From Imbricaverruca yamaguchii (lineage: Eukaryota; Arthropoda; Thecostraca; Neoverrucidae): a stretch of DNA of 64,000 nt. A program made the translations under genes and the position numbers. The notes beneath the pieces are model-generated. The model saw only the letters and a program-made list of their open reading frames with translations. It had not been told where the DNA came from and did not search any database. Position 1 is the stretch's first letter. Each line of letters opens with the position of its first letter. The stretch is taken from contig JAOTOL010001333.1 in the NCBI GenBank assembly GCA_034440575.1, forward strand, positions 124,001 to 188,000, given 5' to 3'. Of this stretch, positions 1 to 12,049 are shown piece by piece.

Positions 1-2230
1 GAAGAACGGCTTATGCTTACTGTAACGCCTCGGCCCACGAGAGGATTCATCTCGATGTTCTAGATTTCGACAGCAAGAATTCCTGAGTACAGGGATCTGA
101 TCATCTATTTCATGTGAAATTACTTCTACAGTATTAACGTTACAGTCTTTGGTATCCAATGTTTGTGAACACTTGTTTATCCTGTTTTTGCATTGTGTGT
201 ATAACCATATTTAACTATGATTTAATCACGCGGTGAAGAAGGAGAATATAATTGCCTGAAGAGGATAATACTCTGGACAACAACAACAAAAAAACTAGGA
301 CTAGGCTGCTTTCTGTTATTTCCCCCTGAGGTGCGCATCCGGAGTGGTGTGGTCGGTTGCATTTGCATTCCAATTGCTGTTTTTGCATCTTGAAAGCACA
401 ATGGAAATTCCAGGATAAGGAGCCATGCAACAGCTAACCGCGCATGACTCCCTCCCACAAGGTAATCAAATTATGAAAACGACATCTACGCCATGGTGAA
501 CCCCGGCAATTTTCTCACGAGGCCGTGCCAACAGACAATAAAAAGATGCGTGTGCGAAGGATACCTATCAGAATACGAACAATATCACAAACACAGCCGG
601 TATGCAATTCGAACAGCGCGCCAAAACTGTCGGTAGTCCTTTGGGTCTCAATTCGATACGTTCACCCATACCGACAGAATCTGGAAACTGGTGAAGCTGA
701 ATCTGAAACACCCACCGAGAGGCGTCCTTACCCAGCTGACGGTGAAAGGACAACACATTGCTGACCTACAACAAGTCGTGGACCACCTTAAACTACACCA
801 CTATACACTACACCAGCGTGTCTGACAGTACCACATGCGACACCACTATAGCAAGCGCTCTAGACTCCCTTGTTGCTTTGGCGACAAGGTAAAATCTTAA
901 AAAAGAATAGTAAGTCGAATTTTAACTTTAATACAGAAGTCTACAAGCAAACATTCACTATGCACGAATAACGCATTTCCATCAGCAGCAATTGGACCGG
1001 CCAAAATCCATTACCCGTTTGTCAAACATCTCAGCAAAAGTTATCTCACGTACATACTAACGGCCATTAGCGATCTGCACCAAAGCGACACCTGTCCCGT
1101 CTCGTGGTGGGGAAGCGTAGCCATTCCATTGCCAAAGCCGTACGAAGATCACTCCTCCCAAAAAGGTTATAGTCCCATCTCACTTGGTAGCTACCGCATT
1201 CAACCGAGTGCACAAATCCGCGCTAGCACACATATTCTACAACATAGGTCTTCCACAAGTTCGCCGATGACAGCAATCACTCCTACAACACCACATGTGT
1301 CTGCATCACCCGAACACATGGACACAACACAAATCTAACCACACCCACAACATCAAACCAACGGCAAGCACATGGAACACATCAAATCAATCTCACCGAG
1401 AACAGGAAGTCATCCTCACTAGACAGGGTTGACTGAACTAAATTAGTACAGCATCAACTAGAGGCTAACTAATATAAACCACCACACTGCGACACAACAC
1501 GCAACACCACATTAAGCATAGGCCACGTTTAGCATACTGCTAGATTGTAGTACACTAAACGCTCAAAGACAACCACTTGAGATCTTCTGACAAAACAGCC
1601 ATTACCCTATCGCCTGTCGCTTCCATCGCTTCATGGCGACAAGCACCCGGAAGTGCTTAAAAAAATAACAACGAAAAACGACTACCCAGAGCAGCCATCT
1701 GAAGTAGATGAGCCGAATTACATTGCAACTCATAATGTAAAATGGCTACCCGGAAGTACGGCGGACGTAGATGAGCTGCCGAATTGCCGAACGCCTTACT
1801 AACCAAACTGATGACCCTGCATGGCATGCTTAGAATAACCTTCTACTAACATCTCGCACGCGGCGACCGACGTCATGGGCAGTGTGGACCTCCTTGTCCG
1901 TACGGCAAAGACCCCTCGGTTCTCTTCGACAGGAGTAGGCTAATGCCGGCACCTTGACAAAATAAACATTATCGGCATTATCAATATCACCCTCACCATC
2001 CCAGCTACGTATTATCTTGCGGAGGAGTAAAGCAAAACCAAAACCATTTAGACATCCAGGAGATGTTCTCTTCCCAGTCCCCGCCTTCAGCACCTAAAAC
2101 AGCACATATTATAGCGTAAAACTCTCTTAGTAAATACACTCGCCTTAGCTTTGCTTGCAAAGCACACTCGCTTTATAGGACGGTGCAGATGACCTTCGTA
2201 GTCCGGAACATCTCCAAAAATCACGCCCCC
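1..2230. other. no recognised gene; A/C-biased stretch
   Basis: I recognise no coding domain here. The plus strand from about 780 to 1560 is strikingly rich in A and C (many CACCAC, ACAACAC and CTACACC words) and poor in G, a compositional bias rather than an exact repeat. The longest open frames are under 90 codons and resemble no family I know. It may be the decayed upstream part of the Gypsy-like element whose gag-like fragment begins near 2278, but I could not identify an LTR. Confidence 0.4.
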
Positions 2231-2232
2231 CC

Positions 2233-2272
2233 CGAGGAACGTCTGCCCCTGACCAGGGGCAGAAGTTCCTCG
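2233..2272. repeat. strong hairpin upstream of gag-like fragment
   Basis: An 8-bp arm (CGAGGAAC/GTTCCTCG) is followed, across one G/A mismatch, by a 10-bp arm (TCTGCCCCTG/CAGGGGCAGA) with a 2-nt loop. It ends 5 bases before the ATG of the gag-like reading frame. The word GAGGAAC recurs just downstream at about 2290, so the hairpin may be a local inverted duplication. Confidence 0.7.
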
Positions 2273-2277
2273 GTACA

Positions 2278-2460
2278 ATGCACTGCACCGAGGAACAAGT
2301 CCGCGACAGGATTGTAACGTGGATTAGAGACCAGGATACTCTCCGAGTCCTGCTCGGCGACCGAGACCTGTCGCCACAAAAATCCGTTGACATACGTCCT
2401 GTCCGAGAAAACGCGCACGCCGAGTCGACAGCCCTGAACACCAGCCGGCTCCAGCCAGTA
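2278..2460 (+). pseudogene. Ty3/Gypsy gag-like fragment
   Basis: The first ~55 codons read EEQVRDRIVTWIRDQDTLR, then a segment ending LLGDRDLSPQKSVDI and RENAHAES. This follows the usual end of metazoan Gypsy Gag capsid domains (E-x-L/V-x-D-R-I/L, then L-R-x-x-L-L, then a helix with KALDI and an A-x-E/A-x-S segment). Gag packages element RNA in cytoplasmic particles. Downstream the frame loses sense: CCHC knuckle-like cysteines appear only scattered in other frames around 2570-2620, which suggests frameshift decay. It lies about 400 bp before a protease-like segment in the same orientation, as expected for gag-pro order. The family call is by pattern memory only. Confidence 0.5.
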
Positions 2461-2855
2461 TCGGCGCATCGCCAAGGTCGCGTCACGACACATGGGGGCC
2501 ACAGCGACCGACGACGCGGCAGGTGCCATGGATCCCGGCACCCGAGGGAGCTGCCGCACCACACGCACGCACCGCTGCCGGGTCTGCAACAAGTGAGGCT
2601 GCGAATCCGCCTGCTACCGCCCGGGCCTGTCCCCCAGCCCTTGGCGAGCGATGGACGCGATCCGGTCCATGCGAGCGACGGACGCGGCCCCGCGTTGCTT
2701 GCTTGCTGCTCCGTCGCTCCCGCGCTGACAGCCGTGGCCCAACCTGGCCTCTCCCCTCTAGCCGGTGGCACACCAGTCCACCATGTGGGAGGAGATGTCC
2801 CGATAGGTCTCAGGAGTCGGTCGGTCACGTCTTACTGGTGATGCGCGGTGTCCGC

Positions 2856-3017
2856 GGCGACGGGGTGCCGGTCCAAACGCCACGTGTGAGGGTGCTCGTC
2901 AGGCTCCGTGAGGGACAGGACTCTCGTGTGTGGATACCCGACTCTGGGTGGGGGTGGGGGGTGAGCACAGCCATAACTGTTGATGAGGCTAGACAGCTGG
3001 GCATTGTAAAGCTGTAG
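2856..3017 (+). pseudogene. retropepsin-like fragment of the Gypsy relic
   Basis: The frame reads a hydrophobic strand, then WIPDSG with the D-S-G triad (Asp codon at 2940), a short glycine/tryptophan-rich disruption, then STAITVDEARQLGI. Gypsy aspartic proteases typically have W-x-x-D-T/S-G-A-x-x-S/T followed by a helix with A-x-x-L-G-I/L. Only the N-terminal third is present; the flap and C-terminal hydrophobic motif are not seen, so it is non-functional. It would be the pro part of the element whose gag fragment lies upstream and whose pol pieces lie at 4.5-5.6 kb. Confidence 0.45.
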
Positions 3018-3029
3018 CCGATTTGTGCC

Positions 3030-4240
3030 CGTTTGCATGCGGCAGGTGGTCACGAGCTCGAATGTATGGGATCATTCCAATGCGAACTTGTTCTCGGAGA
3101 CGGAGCGACATCAGGCGGTTTCATGCATGTAAAAGCGGGAAGTAATCGTCATGACATACCAATGGCGGAGTCAGCCAATGCTCGTTACGTCGATCTGAGA
3201 ACTTTTAAAATGGAGATTTGACCAATGCAGTGTACGAATAATCGAAGAGAGTAGGTTTATTTACCTAATACAAGTTTTTTTGGACTACTAACAGCTTGTT
3301 TATGCACGAACCCCGAAAATGTACGCCTACATCCGCGCCTGGGACATCATATAGTCGGAAATCTAGAAGCTAGACCAAACGAGTCTGACTTAGGAAGTAA
3401 ACTCGATGATAACAGCTGTTTATCGAATTCAGCGGTCTTCAAATCCCACACATTCCGGGCATTTGACCACTCTGACCAATATCGCCAGCCAACTTCAATT
3501 GCGGTAAGTGATTGGTATAAAAATTGATGGTTTAATTTATGTTCTGATTGCATCATTTACGGCAGAAGTATGTCAGGAAAACCAACAAGTTTTTTTCATA
3601 TGCGCATATTTTGGATGTGTTGCGGTCTTTGGGGTGCTGTAAAGATTCTTTCTTCTTTCTTGAGAGCATGATATTCAAAGACAAGGGTCAATTACCCCCT
3701 CTCCCATAGGGGTATTTGCGTAGGAATACAGCGACATTTAAGAACTGAGCCTCGTATAGTGCTGTGCAGAGGACTCCATTACAACTGTGAACAACCCGCT
3801 TGTAAAGTGGAGAAAATTTCACATTTTCGGGAGCGTCTAGATGGAATCGTAGCATTTGGAAGTGGTGTAGTTCAATATATATTAATGATACTGGTACTTC
3901 ACAGCCGTAAAATAAAACGTAAAAAGGAAAAATATTCATCCACAGGATACATACTACCACTTCCTCCTAATTATTGTATATTTGCTGGTAATATAACGGT
4001 AAATGTATATTATATCCAACAACTCCTCAGTCCCGGCCATGTATCAAATGTGGCCAGATTGGCTAGTTGTTTCCGCAAATTGAGTGTTTTTATTTAAACA
4101 GTACCGCTATTTGAATATGTTGACTGAGTTATATATTGAATTTTTTACTTCATAGTTAAAACTTCTGGAACATTTAATGTCTACAGATAAAGTAGATATA
4201 TTTCATGAAATGCCATTTATACTAAACGAAGTCTTCGACA
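3030..4240. other. AT-rich stretch, no gene recognised
   Basis: AT-rich sequence with only short open frames and no domain I recognise. It separates the protease-like and polymerase-like pieces of the Gypsy relic, so it could be a later insertion into it, but I see no terminal repeats or target duplication that would define one. Confidence 0.35.
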
Positions 4241-4469
4241 TTGTATCCCAGTGCGGATTTGTCGTCATGAAACGGTCTATCGTCACCCGCAACTCGTCCA
4301 GGGGCTAGACAATGCCCTGTGTTTCTGGGCAGACTGTGTTCGTCTCACGATCCTACCTCAGCGATTTCTGGAGAAGCTGACCCTCGCCGCGACCAGTCGT
4401 GACCCGTCCCCGCCCCTGCCCCCGCCCACCGCCACCAGAGGACCTCATCCCCAGCTGATACTCAGCGCT

Positions 4470-5065
4470 GTGCCCACGCTGCGTGGACGCCGCCTGGTCT
4501 GGCAAGGCCACCACTGGCTCATACATCAACACCACGGGATCCAGGCTCGTCGAAAGCCGTGACAACGCCAGATGCAGCCGCCTCCCACGAGTCAGACGAG
4601 AAGACGGCCGTAAAACGGCCACAGAGCCGGGGCTACCCAGTCTGGCCGCCCGAACAAGGCGACCCAACGCCAGCACAGCGAGCTGCACATCTGGAACACC
4701 TCAAGACGGCGTTTCCCCGGGATCTCGCCCCGGACAGCCAGCTCCGTGAGATCCGTGAGATGAGTGGTAGGCCCATGCGCATAAAACTAGCAGACGACGC
4801 AAAACCGCGAGCTCTTACGGCGGCCAAAGTGATTTCCGACGCATACCGGAATCCGCGAATGACCATTTCAACATGCTGGTTTAGCAAGGGGTGATAGAAC
4901 CCGTTACTCATCCAACTGAATGGAGTCACCCAATCGTATTTGTGCGAAAGGCGCTTGCGGTTGATAATGGTAAGCCTGCGCTACGAGACTCAGTGGATCT
5001 GACGGCGTTGAATAAGTATGCCAAAGCGCCGCACGTCCTCCCCCCCCCCTCCAGCACATGATAGA
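4470..5065 (+). pseudogene. Ty3/Gypsy pol relic: linker and start of reverse transcriptase
   Basis: Frame from 4559 ends its linker with MSGRPMRIKLADDAKPRA, the segment that in Gypsy Pol just precedes the RT. After a one-base frame change near 4855-4890 the RT start continues as GVIEPVTHPTEWSHPIVFV, then KPALRDSVDLTALNKYAKAP. This matches the family pattern GVIEPV-x-x-P-T-E-W-x-S-P-I-V-V-V and R-x-C-V-D-L-T-x-L-N-K-x-V. The canonical RLCVD cysteine is replaced by serine (RDSVD). Sequence is lost at the C-run at 5039-5049, before the catalytic YxDD region. The intact enzyme would copy element RNA to DNA; this remnant cannot. Confidence 0.7.
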
Positions 5066-5114
5066 CTGCGAAGGCCGCAAAACGACTCATCAAAAAATCA
5101 CTGCGGGCGGCGAC

Positions 5115-5600
5115 ATGGACACAGATGAGTTCGCCAGGGACTTGCTGGAGCTGCGCAACGCCCTCCGTGCCGAAGGCCGCTCGCCAGCAGTGCTGGCAAC
5201 AGCACTGCTGGCGGTGCCCAAACAGCAGGCAAGTGCTGTTTGGGCGCCCGGTCCAGTCAGTCGTCCCGGCCTACCACCGGGCAGATGCCCGAGTGGCAAA
5301 CGGCAGCCGACAACGGCGAAGACCGCACCCACAAAGGCCGAAGGCCGACGGACGCATCAACGCAGCAGAACGTTCAGGAACGATACGACCAACCCACGAG
5401 GTCCTGCCGAGTGTCGGTATCGGTGTGCAATCGGTGTGCACGTGAGCGTTCAGACCGGACCACTGGTCTGGGGACCGAGCTGGAGTGGCTCTTGGTGTTG
5501 GCGTGCACCGTGGTTATCTGGCTCAGCTTCCGAGTGGCCACCTGTTGTGGCGAAATCAATGGTTCATCCGGCCCGTGCGCCTCATGACGCTGATCCCAGG
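5115..5600 (+). pseudogene. Ty3/Gypsy integrase C-terminal relic
   Basis: Two frames together show the end of a Gypsy integrase. The first reads EFARDLLELRNALRAEGRSP, then, after a frame change, RQVLFGRPVQSVVPAYHRA. The second, near 5500-5575, reads GYLAQLPSGHLLWRNQWFIR. These match the usual LxEWRNTPRxDGxSPAQxLFGRP block and the RxYxVxLPSGRxLWRNRRFLRP block at the end of pol. The intervening RT core, RNase H and DDE integrase core are missing, so a large deletion (near 5050-5100) joined RT start to integrase end. It has the same orientation as the upstream pieces and several frameshifts. Confidence 0.65.
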
Positions 5601-5639
5601 TGCAAATGCGAACAATCCATAATTTAGACAAGGAATCAA

Positions 5640-6480
5640 TTGTGAGCTATTTGCTTCGACCCCTACTACTGCCTGTCGTAGAACTGTTAGGTTTACTGAG
5701 GCCATGGCCATCCCCGACGTCCCCCGTCGCAGCCGATGACAACGACGACCGCCTGACCGACTGATCGTTATCCCACGATCTGTCCGGTATTGGAGGGCAA
5801 TGTCACCCCTGCTCCCACAGCAGCGGTGTCGCACGGTGCCGACACCGCTGAGTCGAGAGACCATGGCGGAAGGGGCAGGAGGGGAAGGGAGATGAGGTGC
5901 GACTGTGTGGAGACGTGTGCGATGGCCCGACAGATGAGGAACATTTGTTGGGGGACCTGCCGGCTCCCACGCCAGCCGCCTCGGTAGTCTTCACACGTCC
6001 GTCAGTGAATGTAGACCCGAGGGGGAGCGTCCTGCGTCGGTGACGACATAAGCGCGGGTACGAGCATCACATCTGTACACGCTGTGGCCGTCCGCCCTCG
6101 CCAAGACCGTGCCGCAAGCCAGCCGGAGCAGAGCACTCTTGCTATGCTGGACGCTCGACAGAGTAAGGAAAAACCAACGCGCGTGCGGTCACCAGCCTGG
6201 GGACGCGTATGCTGCGAGTGGCTCTCGGTCGCGACCGAGCCTCGCTACTCAGCGGTGAGTGCTGGTAATGGTGATGGCCCCTGTCGTGACAGTGCACGCG
6301 CTTAAGCCGCAATTGCTTTCGCAACACGTTGCAAAAGAGCGTCAGCAATCTAAAAACTCGCATGCATTATGGCCATGAAGATACGTGCTAGTGGGAAGAA
6401 TGGTGTCAGCATAATTCCGCTGATTGAACTTACCTGCTCTGTCTCTGTTCAGCTTGCACGATGGCACGTGCCATTCTTAC
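5640..6480. other. no recognised feature
   Basis: GC-richer sequence immediately after the Gypsy integrase relic. It may contain the decayed 3' end or LTR of that element, but I could find no matching 5' LTR. No coding domain is recognised. Confidence 0.3.
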
Positions 6481-6483
6481 CAT

Positions 6484-6966
6484 TCATTGAGGCACACCCA
6501 TGAACTTAAATTGTTGACGGAACTCCTCATAAACATAAACATGGAACATCCAGAAATATCCTTTTCCCTCGAAATCAAACGTTCTCCATTGCATTTCTAG
6601 ATACTCAGTAACCAGGGCCGTATACACCCTTTGCGAATTCGTTTTGGAAACGATTGGATTCTTGTTCATGATGTTCCTGCGATCACGGGAAGGTAATTGT
6701 ATGCATACTTGACCAAAACTGCGCATTGTCACAAAATTATCCCACGCCGACCGTCCACCGCGCCCAGCCAGCCGGCTGGCAGTGGGCGTCCCAACGATGT
6801 GTTGCCGGACAGTTTCCAGACAGTTGCCAGACAGTTGCCAGCTGGCTTGACCCACGACTAGAGACAGCAATCTGAAGAAATGTTCGGGTGGGGACCCGAA
6901 CTCGACCTCTGAAGTTCCAGACCAGGCTCGAGCCCGACGTAATTCCCAGGCCCGCTCTAAGCTCAA
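6484..6966 (-). other. 160-codon open frame of unknown status
   Basis: An uninterrupted 160-codon minus-strand frame. Its C-terminal half has a protein-like composition with many aromatic residues (YTALVTEYLEMQW, then FDFEGKGYFWMFHVYVYEE) but matches no family I can name. The middle is encoded by a short repeat around ACAGTTGCC (6811-6842), giving low-complexity residues. There are no splice or promoter clues. It could be an exon fragment or chance. Confidence 0.15.
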
Positions 6967-6969
6967 CTT

Positions 6970-7310
6970 TCATATGGAGTATTATGGCTTCAGTGATATT
7001 CCGGGATATTTGACTAATGCTGAAGAAAACCACGGTTCACCAAACATGATTATGCTCTGTCGAATGCCTGAACGTGAATGCAAATGATGGAATGCTCCAA
7101 CCACTACGTGGTAACGTGATTATGATCATCGATGATCATTGATGATCTGATATGGTAGTGGGTGAGTGGCAACATTTAGATCGAGGGCCCCCTCTAATTT
7201 AGCCTGGTGAAATACCGTGAAAGCTGGCTTTGTAAAATAAGCTCTCGTTTGAACATCCGCGAAAGACGTTACTTAAGATGTATCCTCTAGCCACCCGGCT
7301 ATAATTGAGG
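6970..7310. other. no recognised feature
   Basis: Non-coding by inspection. A small cluster of GATGATCAT words lies at about 7123-7150. Confidence 0.3.
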
Positions 7311-7530
7311 AACGCTCTGCTCAGCCCAGCGCAGTTTCGGCCTGCTGCGATTGGTGCTGACCGCTCAGGCCACGCCCTGCTCAGCCGAGCGCAGTTTCGG
7401 CCTGCTGCGATTGGTGCTGACCGCTCAGGCCACGCCCTGCTCAGCTGAACGCAGCTTCAGCCCGCTGCCATTGGTGCTGACCGCTCAGGCCACGCCCTGA
7501 ACAGCTGAGCGCAGCTTCAGCCTGCTGCGG
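7311..7530. repeat. 60-bp tandem repeat, about 3.6 copies
   Basis: The unit recurs with exactly 60-bp spacing, marked by TTGGTGCTGACCGCTCAGG at 7352, 7412 and 7472. The first two full units are nearly identical and later ones diverge (CAGTTTCGG becomes CAGCTTCAG). No long open frame spans it. Confidence 0.9.
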
Positions 7531-8820
7531 CGGCTGGAGAGCTGGCTCCGGTTGACTATCGGTCAGGAAAGGCCCGAGGCCTGGCTTCATCACACTGCAA
7601 TATGGGCGACCTGCCCCGACACCATCGACAACCTGGACATTCCCACCCTGGCGGTGAAGTCCTTCAGCGTGTCAATGTGTTCGGAAGTCGATGGTGGTGT
7701 TTTTGCCGAAGAGCCGCGACTATACAAGAAGCTAGGCCGCAACCGCGCATATTCAGCTCGGCTGCGCGTTTTAACTTGCGCAGCATCCGCTTCTGCAGTT
7801 CCGCTGTGGTTCTGACTGCAGCTCCGCTGTGGTTCTGACCTGATCAACTCGGCCGTGGTTTTGACTCTGATAACGGCATACCGGACAAAGAAAGCTCAAG
7901 CTTCTCGTACACAGCTTTCGTATAAATTCGTTCTGGACAAAGCCTGAACATGCTGTGTATATAAACGAATTCGGCTTAAATAAGTGATTGACGAACATTC
8001 TGTGTTGATTTACTGCTAGGCTTGGTGTTTCTATGAACTGCGTTTTGGCGAAGAGGTACAGGCGAATAGGTATCTAAAATAACGTTGTTGTTGTTGTTGA
8101 CGTTGTTTATTGTGCGATAGTTGGTACGATTTTCTCCGGTTAAAGATTGCACCGGACCACCATTGCACAATGTTTGCTCGGACTGTTCGATTAGTAGTGA
8201 CAGACCAGTCATTTGCAGCTGACGTCAACAAGCCAACACACTTGGCGCATCGCGTTTCTGACAATATTCAAGTTTATTAAGATGAGAGGGAGTTTCATAA
8301 TGACGGGAATGGGTAGAGAGGCTGCAAGCATAGCGTGCAACTCCGTCCATTTCTCTGTGATATGTTGCTCACCATATCTGGATAAAGTACGTAAATAAAA
8401 AATAAAACGATATGATCATGCACGCAAATAATGTGTCAAAAGTAGAGCAGTGCCGGGGCATGCTTCTAGGCAGGGAGACACAGCCTAGTCACTTGAGCCA
8501 GGTATTAATGGCTTTCCTAATGTTGCCAAATATCAAACTGGTGCATGACCTCACTGACTACTATGGGAATGGGGTCTGCAAGGACAACCTGGGCAGCTTA
8601 TATGCATGGTATTTGCCAATCAACTTAGCATGTCATTCATTACCTGGCAGATTTAAAGGGAGCGGTGTATATGCCAGATATGGTCCGCAAAGCCGACATT
8701 TATGAGCTGACCGGAGCCGGTCAAATTCCACCCCAAGCTAATCGTGCTTGCTTGCTCTATTGTGACGGCTATATGACAATGCCCTTCACGTGTTGTAACA
8801 GATTGCAGACCGAACGGCTC
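7531..8820. other. no recognised gene; short GTGGTTCTGAC repeats
   Basis: A word of the form TCCGCTGTGGTTCTGAC is repeated three times with variation at about 7799-7866. The rest holds frames under 100 codons with no recognisable domain. Confidence 0.35.
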
Positions 8821-8854
8821 TAGTTGGTTCAAATCCGTAGGAGGTGCCCACAAA

Positions 8855-9060
8855 AATAGGATATATAAATATAAACTATATAACAACTAACTATATATAG
8901 TTATAAGAATATAACTATATATATGTATATGTTTGGGTGTGTGTGTATATGTGTGTGTGGGTGTGTGTGTTTGTGTGTTTGTGGGGGCTGTATAGCATTA
9001 ATAATGATAATAATTATATATCATATATAATAACAACTGATATATTAACAATAAATAAGC
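8855..9060. repeat. AT-rich and (GT)n low-complexity tract
   Basis: A run of TATATAA/ATATAG words (8860-8932) passes into a GT-rich microsatellite (8935-8985) and then more AT-rich sequence. Open frames across it are simple-repeat artefacts. Confidence 0.75.
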
Positions 9061-9600
9061 ACCTGGTGAGAACAGTGTGTGTCGCATCTTTATTACGCAG
9101 CAGGCACAATGTGGGTATTATTGCTACTAAGCATCTTACACTCAACGTACTTGTTATGTCAGTTTTTCACCAGCAACAGGTAAAGTAATGCGAATCTGAA
9201 TGCGTCGGCACCTTTAAGAAGCCGACGTTCCTTTTTCTGTCGGCTTAACGGATCTGCTTCGGTGGAAGTCACTCTACCGACACACCCGCGAGACTATGGG
9301 CCGATCCGCAACGTTCGGAACGGGAAACAGCTGCAGAATGGCGGCTGAGGCGGTGTGCCGTCGGGCCTCATATGTGGCCGACCGCTCTCTCAGAAGCCGA
9401 CTACCGCCTGCACTTTGGCCGGGACCAGGCCACGTCAACACCAACGTGCTCAGCTCGGTTTTCTAGAACACTCGAAATAGGTCCCTGGTGCTATGCTACC
9501 TGCTGGTTTACCGAGTTTGTTCAAAATTACAGAGAGCATAACCTGACCCGAAAAGGTCTACCAGAGAGATGATGAGACCATACAGATATGGGGCAAAGCA
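9061..9600. other. no recognised feature
   Basis: Short inverted words GTCGGC/GCCGAC recur between 9207 and 9280. No gene is recognised. Confidence 0.3.
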
Positions 9601-9604
9601 TTTC

Positions 9605-9960
9605 TAAGAATTGGAGCTCCACTTGTTTTTATTCCACCTTCATGTCCCAATAAGCGTCTGATCTCCACAAGTGTTTATGTCACCTCTATGCTCGAACACA
9701 AATCTGAATCTCAGTAGTGTTTATTCCATCTCAATGTTCCACTATAAATCTTTTAGCTCCACTAGTTTTCATTCCATCTCTACTACAATATGAATGTGAG
9801 CTTCGCTGGTGTTTATTCCATCTCTGTGGCCCGATAGGACTGAGCTCTACAAGAGTTTACCATATCTCTATGCCATATTAAGACTCTGAGCTCCATTAGT
9901 TATACACATCTCATATGCAACACAATACAAATCTGAACTGCACGGCTGTGTATTATATAT
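9605..9960. repeat. degenerate ~57-bp tandem repeat
   Basis: A phrase like GAGCTCCACTAGT, TTTATTCCATCTCTATG and CCCAATA recurs about every 55-60 bp with heavy divergence, roughly six times. It looks like an old minisatellite. Confidence 0.65.
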
Positions 9961-11100
9961 ATGTGCCCCAATGACAATGTAAGCCATATTATTGTGCTCC
10001 ATCTTTATGTCCCAATGGCTTTTGTCCATTGCAGCCAGGTAAAACCCAGGATATGGGTCAACTATTTTTGTCTGTCGTAATATTCCATCTACATAATTGG
10101 ATATACATATTGGAGGTAAATTCAACGCTTAGAATCGCATCGTTAATATGTCCTTCGCAACAAGCTCCGTCCGCATGCAAAAACTGATCCCAATGAGTAG
10201 TGCGAGGCCATGTGGCACGTAGTGTCGAGAACCGCATGAATCAGAATCAGAATCATGTGGCTATAACAATATCCGTCTTTATCGTTTTCACTAGATATGC
10301 CTGTACATGATTTTCCTCTGACCAGTTTACATTTCTTTCTGTACGTTGACGTTTTCTTTATGTTTCTGTCTCGTTTCTTCCTTTGCGTCGACGGCCCTCA
10401 CGGCGACTCCGTTTTGATAACTTCTGTACGCCCGGCTACACTGTAATTCCAAGCGGTATGCAGGCAGTCCACTCCCACCCATGCCACCCTATCCACTCCA
10501 CACAAGGGTCCACTATCACTTCCGGCGCCTGAATGATCGCAGAATAGACATACGAGGGGCTCACCAACGGGCACAAGCCGTCGCATGGCATGCCCGCTCC
10601 TGTTCCGTCTGGAAGATTGGCTTGGTGATTGGACGTACTACCTCCGATGTCGGTCTGACGATAGTCTCCAACTGGCATGTAGCATTAACGTAGTTAAAAC
10701 TCTTTTGCGATATGGAAAGGACCATACAAGGCGATACCAATAAAGGACTTTTTGTGAGTTTAATGAGCTTAAAATAAAATCTGTACGGGGTTGCGAATGG
10801 GTTCCTCAAATGGGTTCAGGATTTAGCTGGTTTACCTCGAAATACTGGAATTGGCACCTTTGTATTACTTCTTAGCACATTTGAAGAACTTACAACATAT
10901 TAACTGCCACACACTTCAAAAGCTAGCAAACGCATTGCCAGAGCCTGATAACCTGCAACGTCAGTTCATCCCCGACACCACCGTGAAAACTCCAGCAGCA
11001 GATGACCGTAAAAACTCTACCCAGTTCTCTGCTTAATTTTGACTTAATCTGACGGCGGTTGGTCGCACTCGTTACCATGGCAACCAACACTGGCGCGGTA
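9961..11100. other. no recognised feature
   Basis: No coding domain or clear repeat unit is seen. A short GAATCA triplication occurs at about 10237-10254. Confidence 0.3.
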
Positions 11101-11111
11101 TGCTTCTTGCC

Positions 11112-11174
11112 ACCGGGGTCGACACATGCTCGGCGAGAGGGAGGCAGCGATAGATGGGTGTCGCTTCACCGCAC
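11112..11174 (+). repeat. left copy of ~64-bp direct repeat
   Basis: It starts ACCGGGG(T/C)CGACA and contains GAGG-x-AGGCAG and GA(C/T)GGGTG(T/C)C, ending CACCGC. A similar sequence in the same orientation lies at 15985-16049. By eye about three quarters of positions agree. Together they bracket the DDE/Ulp1 relic. Confidence 0.5.
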
Positions 11175-11499
11175 ATGACCACATATGGCGGATACAAATG
11201 ACCACAGACCGCACGGCGAATGGTGTGCGATCACGGCGAATGGCGAATGGTGACTCTTGATGTACTGTTGCAAGCGGGCGTCAAACGTGCCACGTAGTCA
11301 GAAAAGTCGACATTTGATTCATGCCAAACGATTGGGAAACACGGATTAAAAGTTCGTCAGAGATTCTAGTGGTGTGTTAAAATATTGTTTCGGGCGTAGG
11401 TTTTGCCCACAGCGGCACGTCGGTATATTGGGGCTTGTTTCTTGCGCACATTCATCACGCTTATATTTGATCCTGCGCACATGTACCATATGCACGCTT

Positions 11500-11610
11500 G
11501 TCACACAACCTTTTACGCTTACGTACAGCTGTGCGTACGTACATCTTCCGTACATACTTTTAAGCATACGTACATTTGCTCACGTACATCTGTCATATGC
11601 AAATGTCCTT
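11500..11610. repeat. CGTACAT-rich tract
   Basis: Words CGTACAT, ACGTACA and CATACGTACAT recur irregularly at short spacing. It looks like a decayed short tandem repeat. Frames across it are not convincing genes. Confidence 0.5.
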
Positions 11611-12049
11611 TTGAATCAGCATAAGTCCCACAAATGTCGTGGTAGATTGCAGGTGAACTATAGTGACCATATAACTGGACCCAGATTTCCCCGGTATCAA
11701 CTTTTTTTTTTGTCTCTGTTTCAGATATTTCGTGCCGTCGTCCGTCGGCAACTGGCACCGCCGTCATCATTGACTTCCTGGATGCGTTGCCACATTCGAG
11801 TAGAGGAGGAACACGATGAAATAAGGCAATTGTTGTTTCTCGCCCACTCCTCTATCTGTGCGGCAGTAACGCTACTTTTGCGCAAAATATCGACGAAGTT
11901 GTCAAATCGTCACTGGAGCGTTCTGACTCTGGATCGCGAAAACCTTCAAGATAACGTGAAAATCTGAATCGAGAAAGAAATTCAGGGGATGTGCTACACA
12001 ACCGAGACGAGAGAGTATGTTCGCATCGAACAACATCCCAGAATATAGA

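Noticed and set aside
2145..2828. 227-codon minus-strand frame
   Set aside because: It is the shadow of the plus-strand gag-like relic in GC-rich DNA, with Arg/Ser/Trp-rich composition and no domain.
8760..8850. tRNA gene suggested by GGTTCAAATCC
   Set aside because: No A-box at the right distance and the T-stem bases do not pair.
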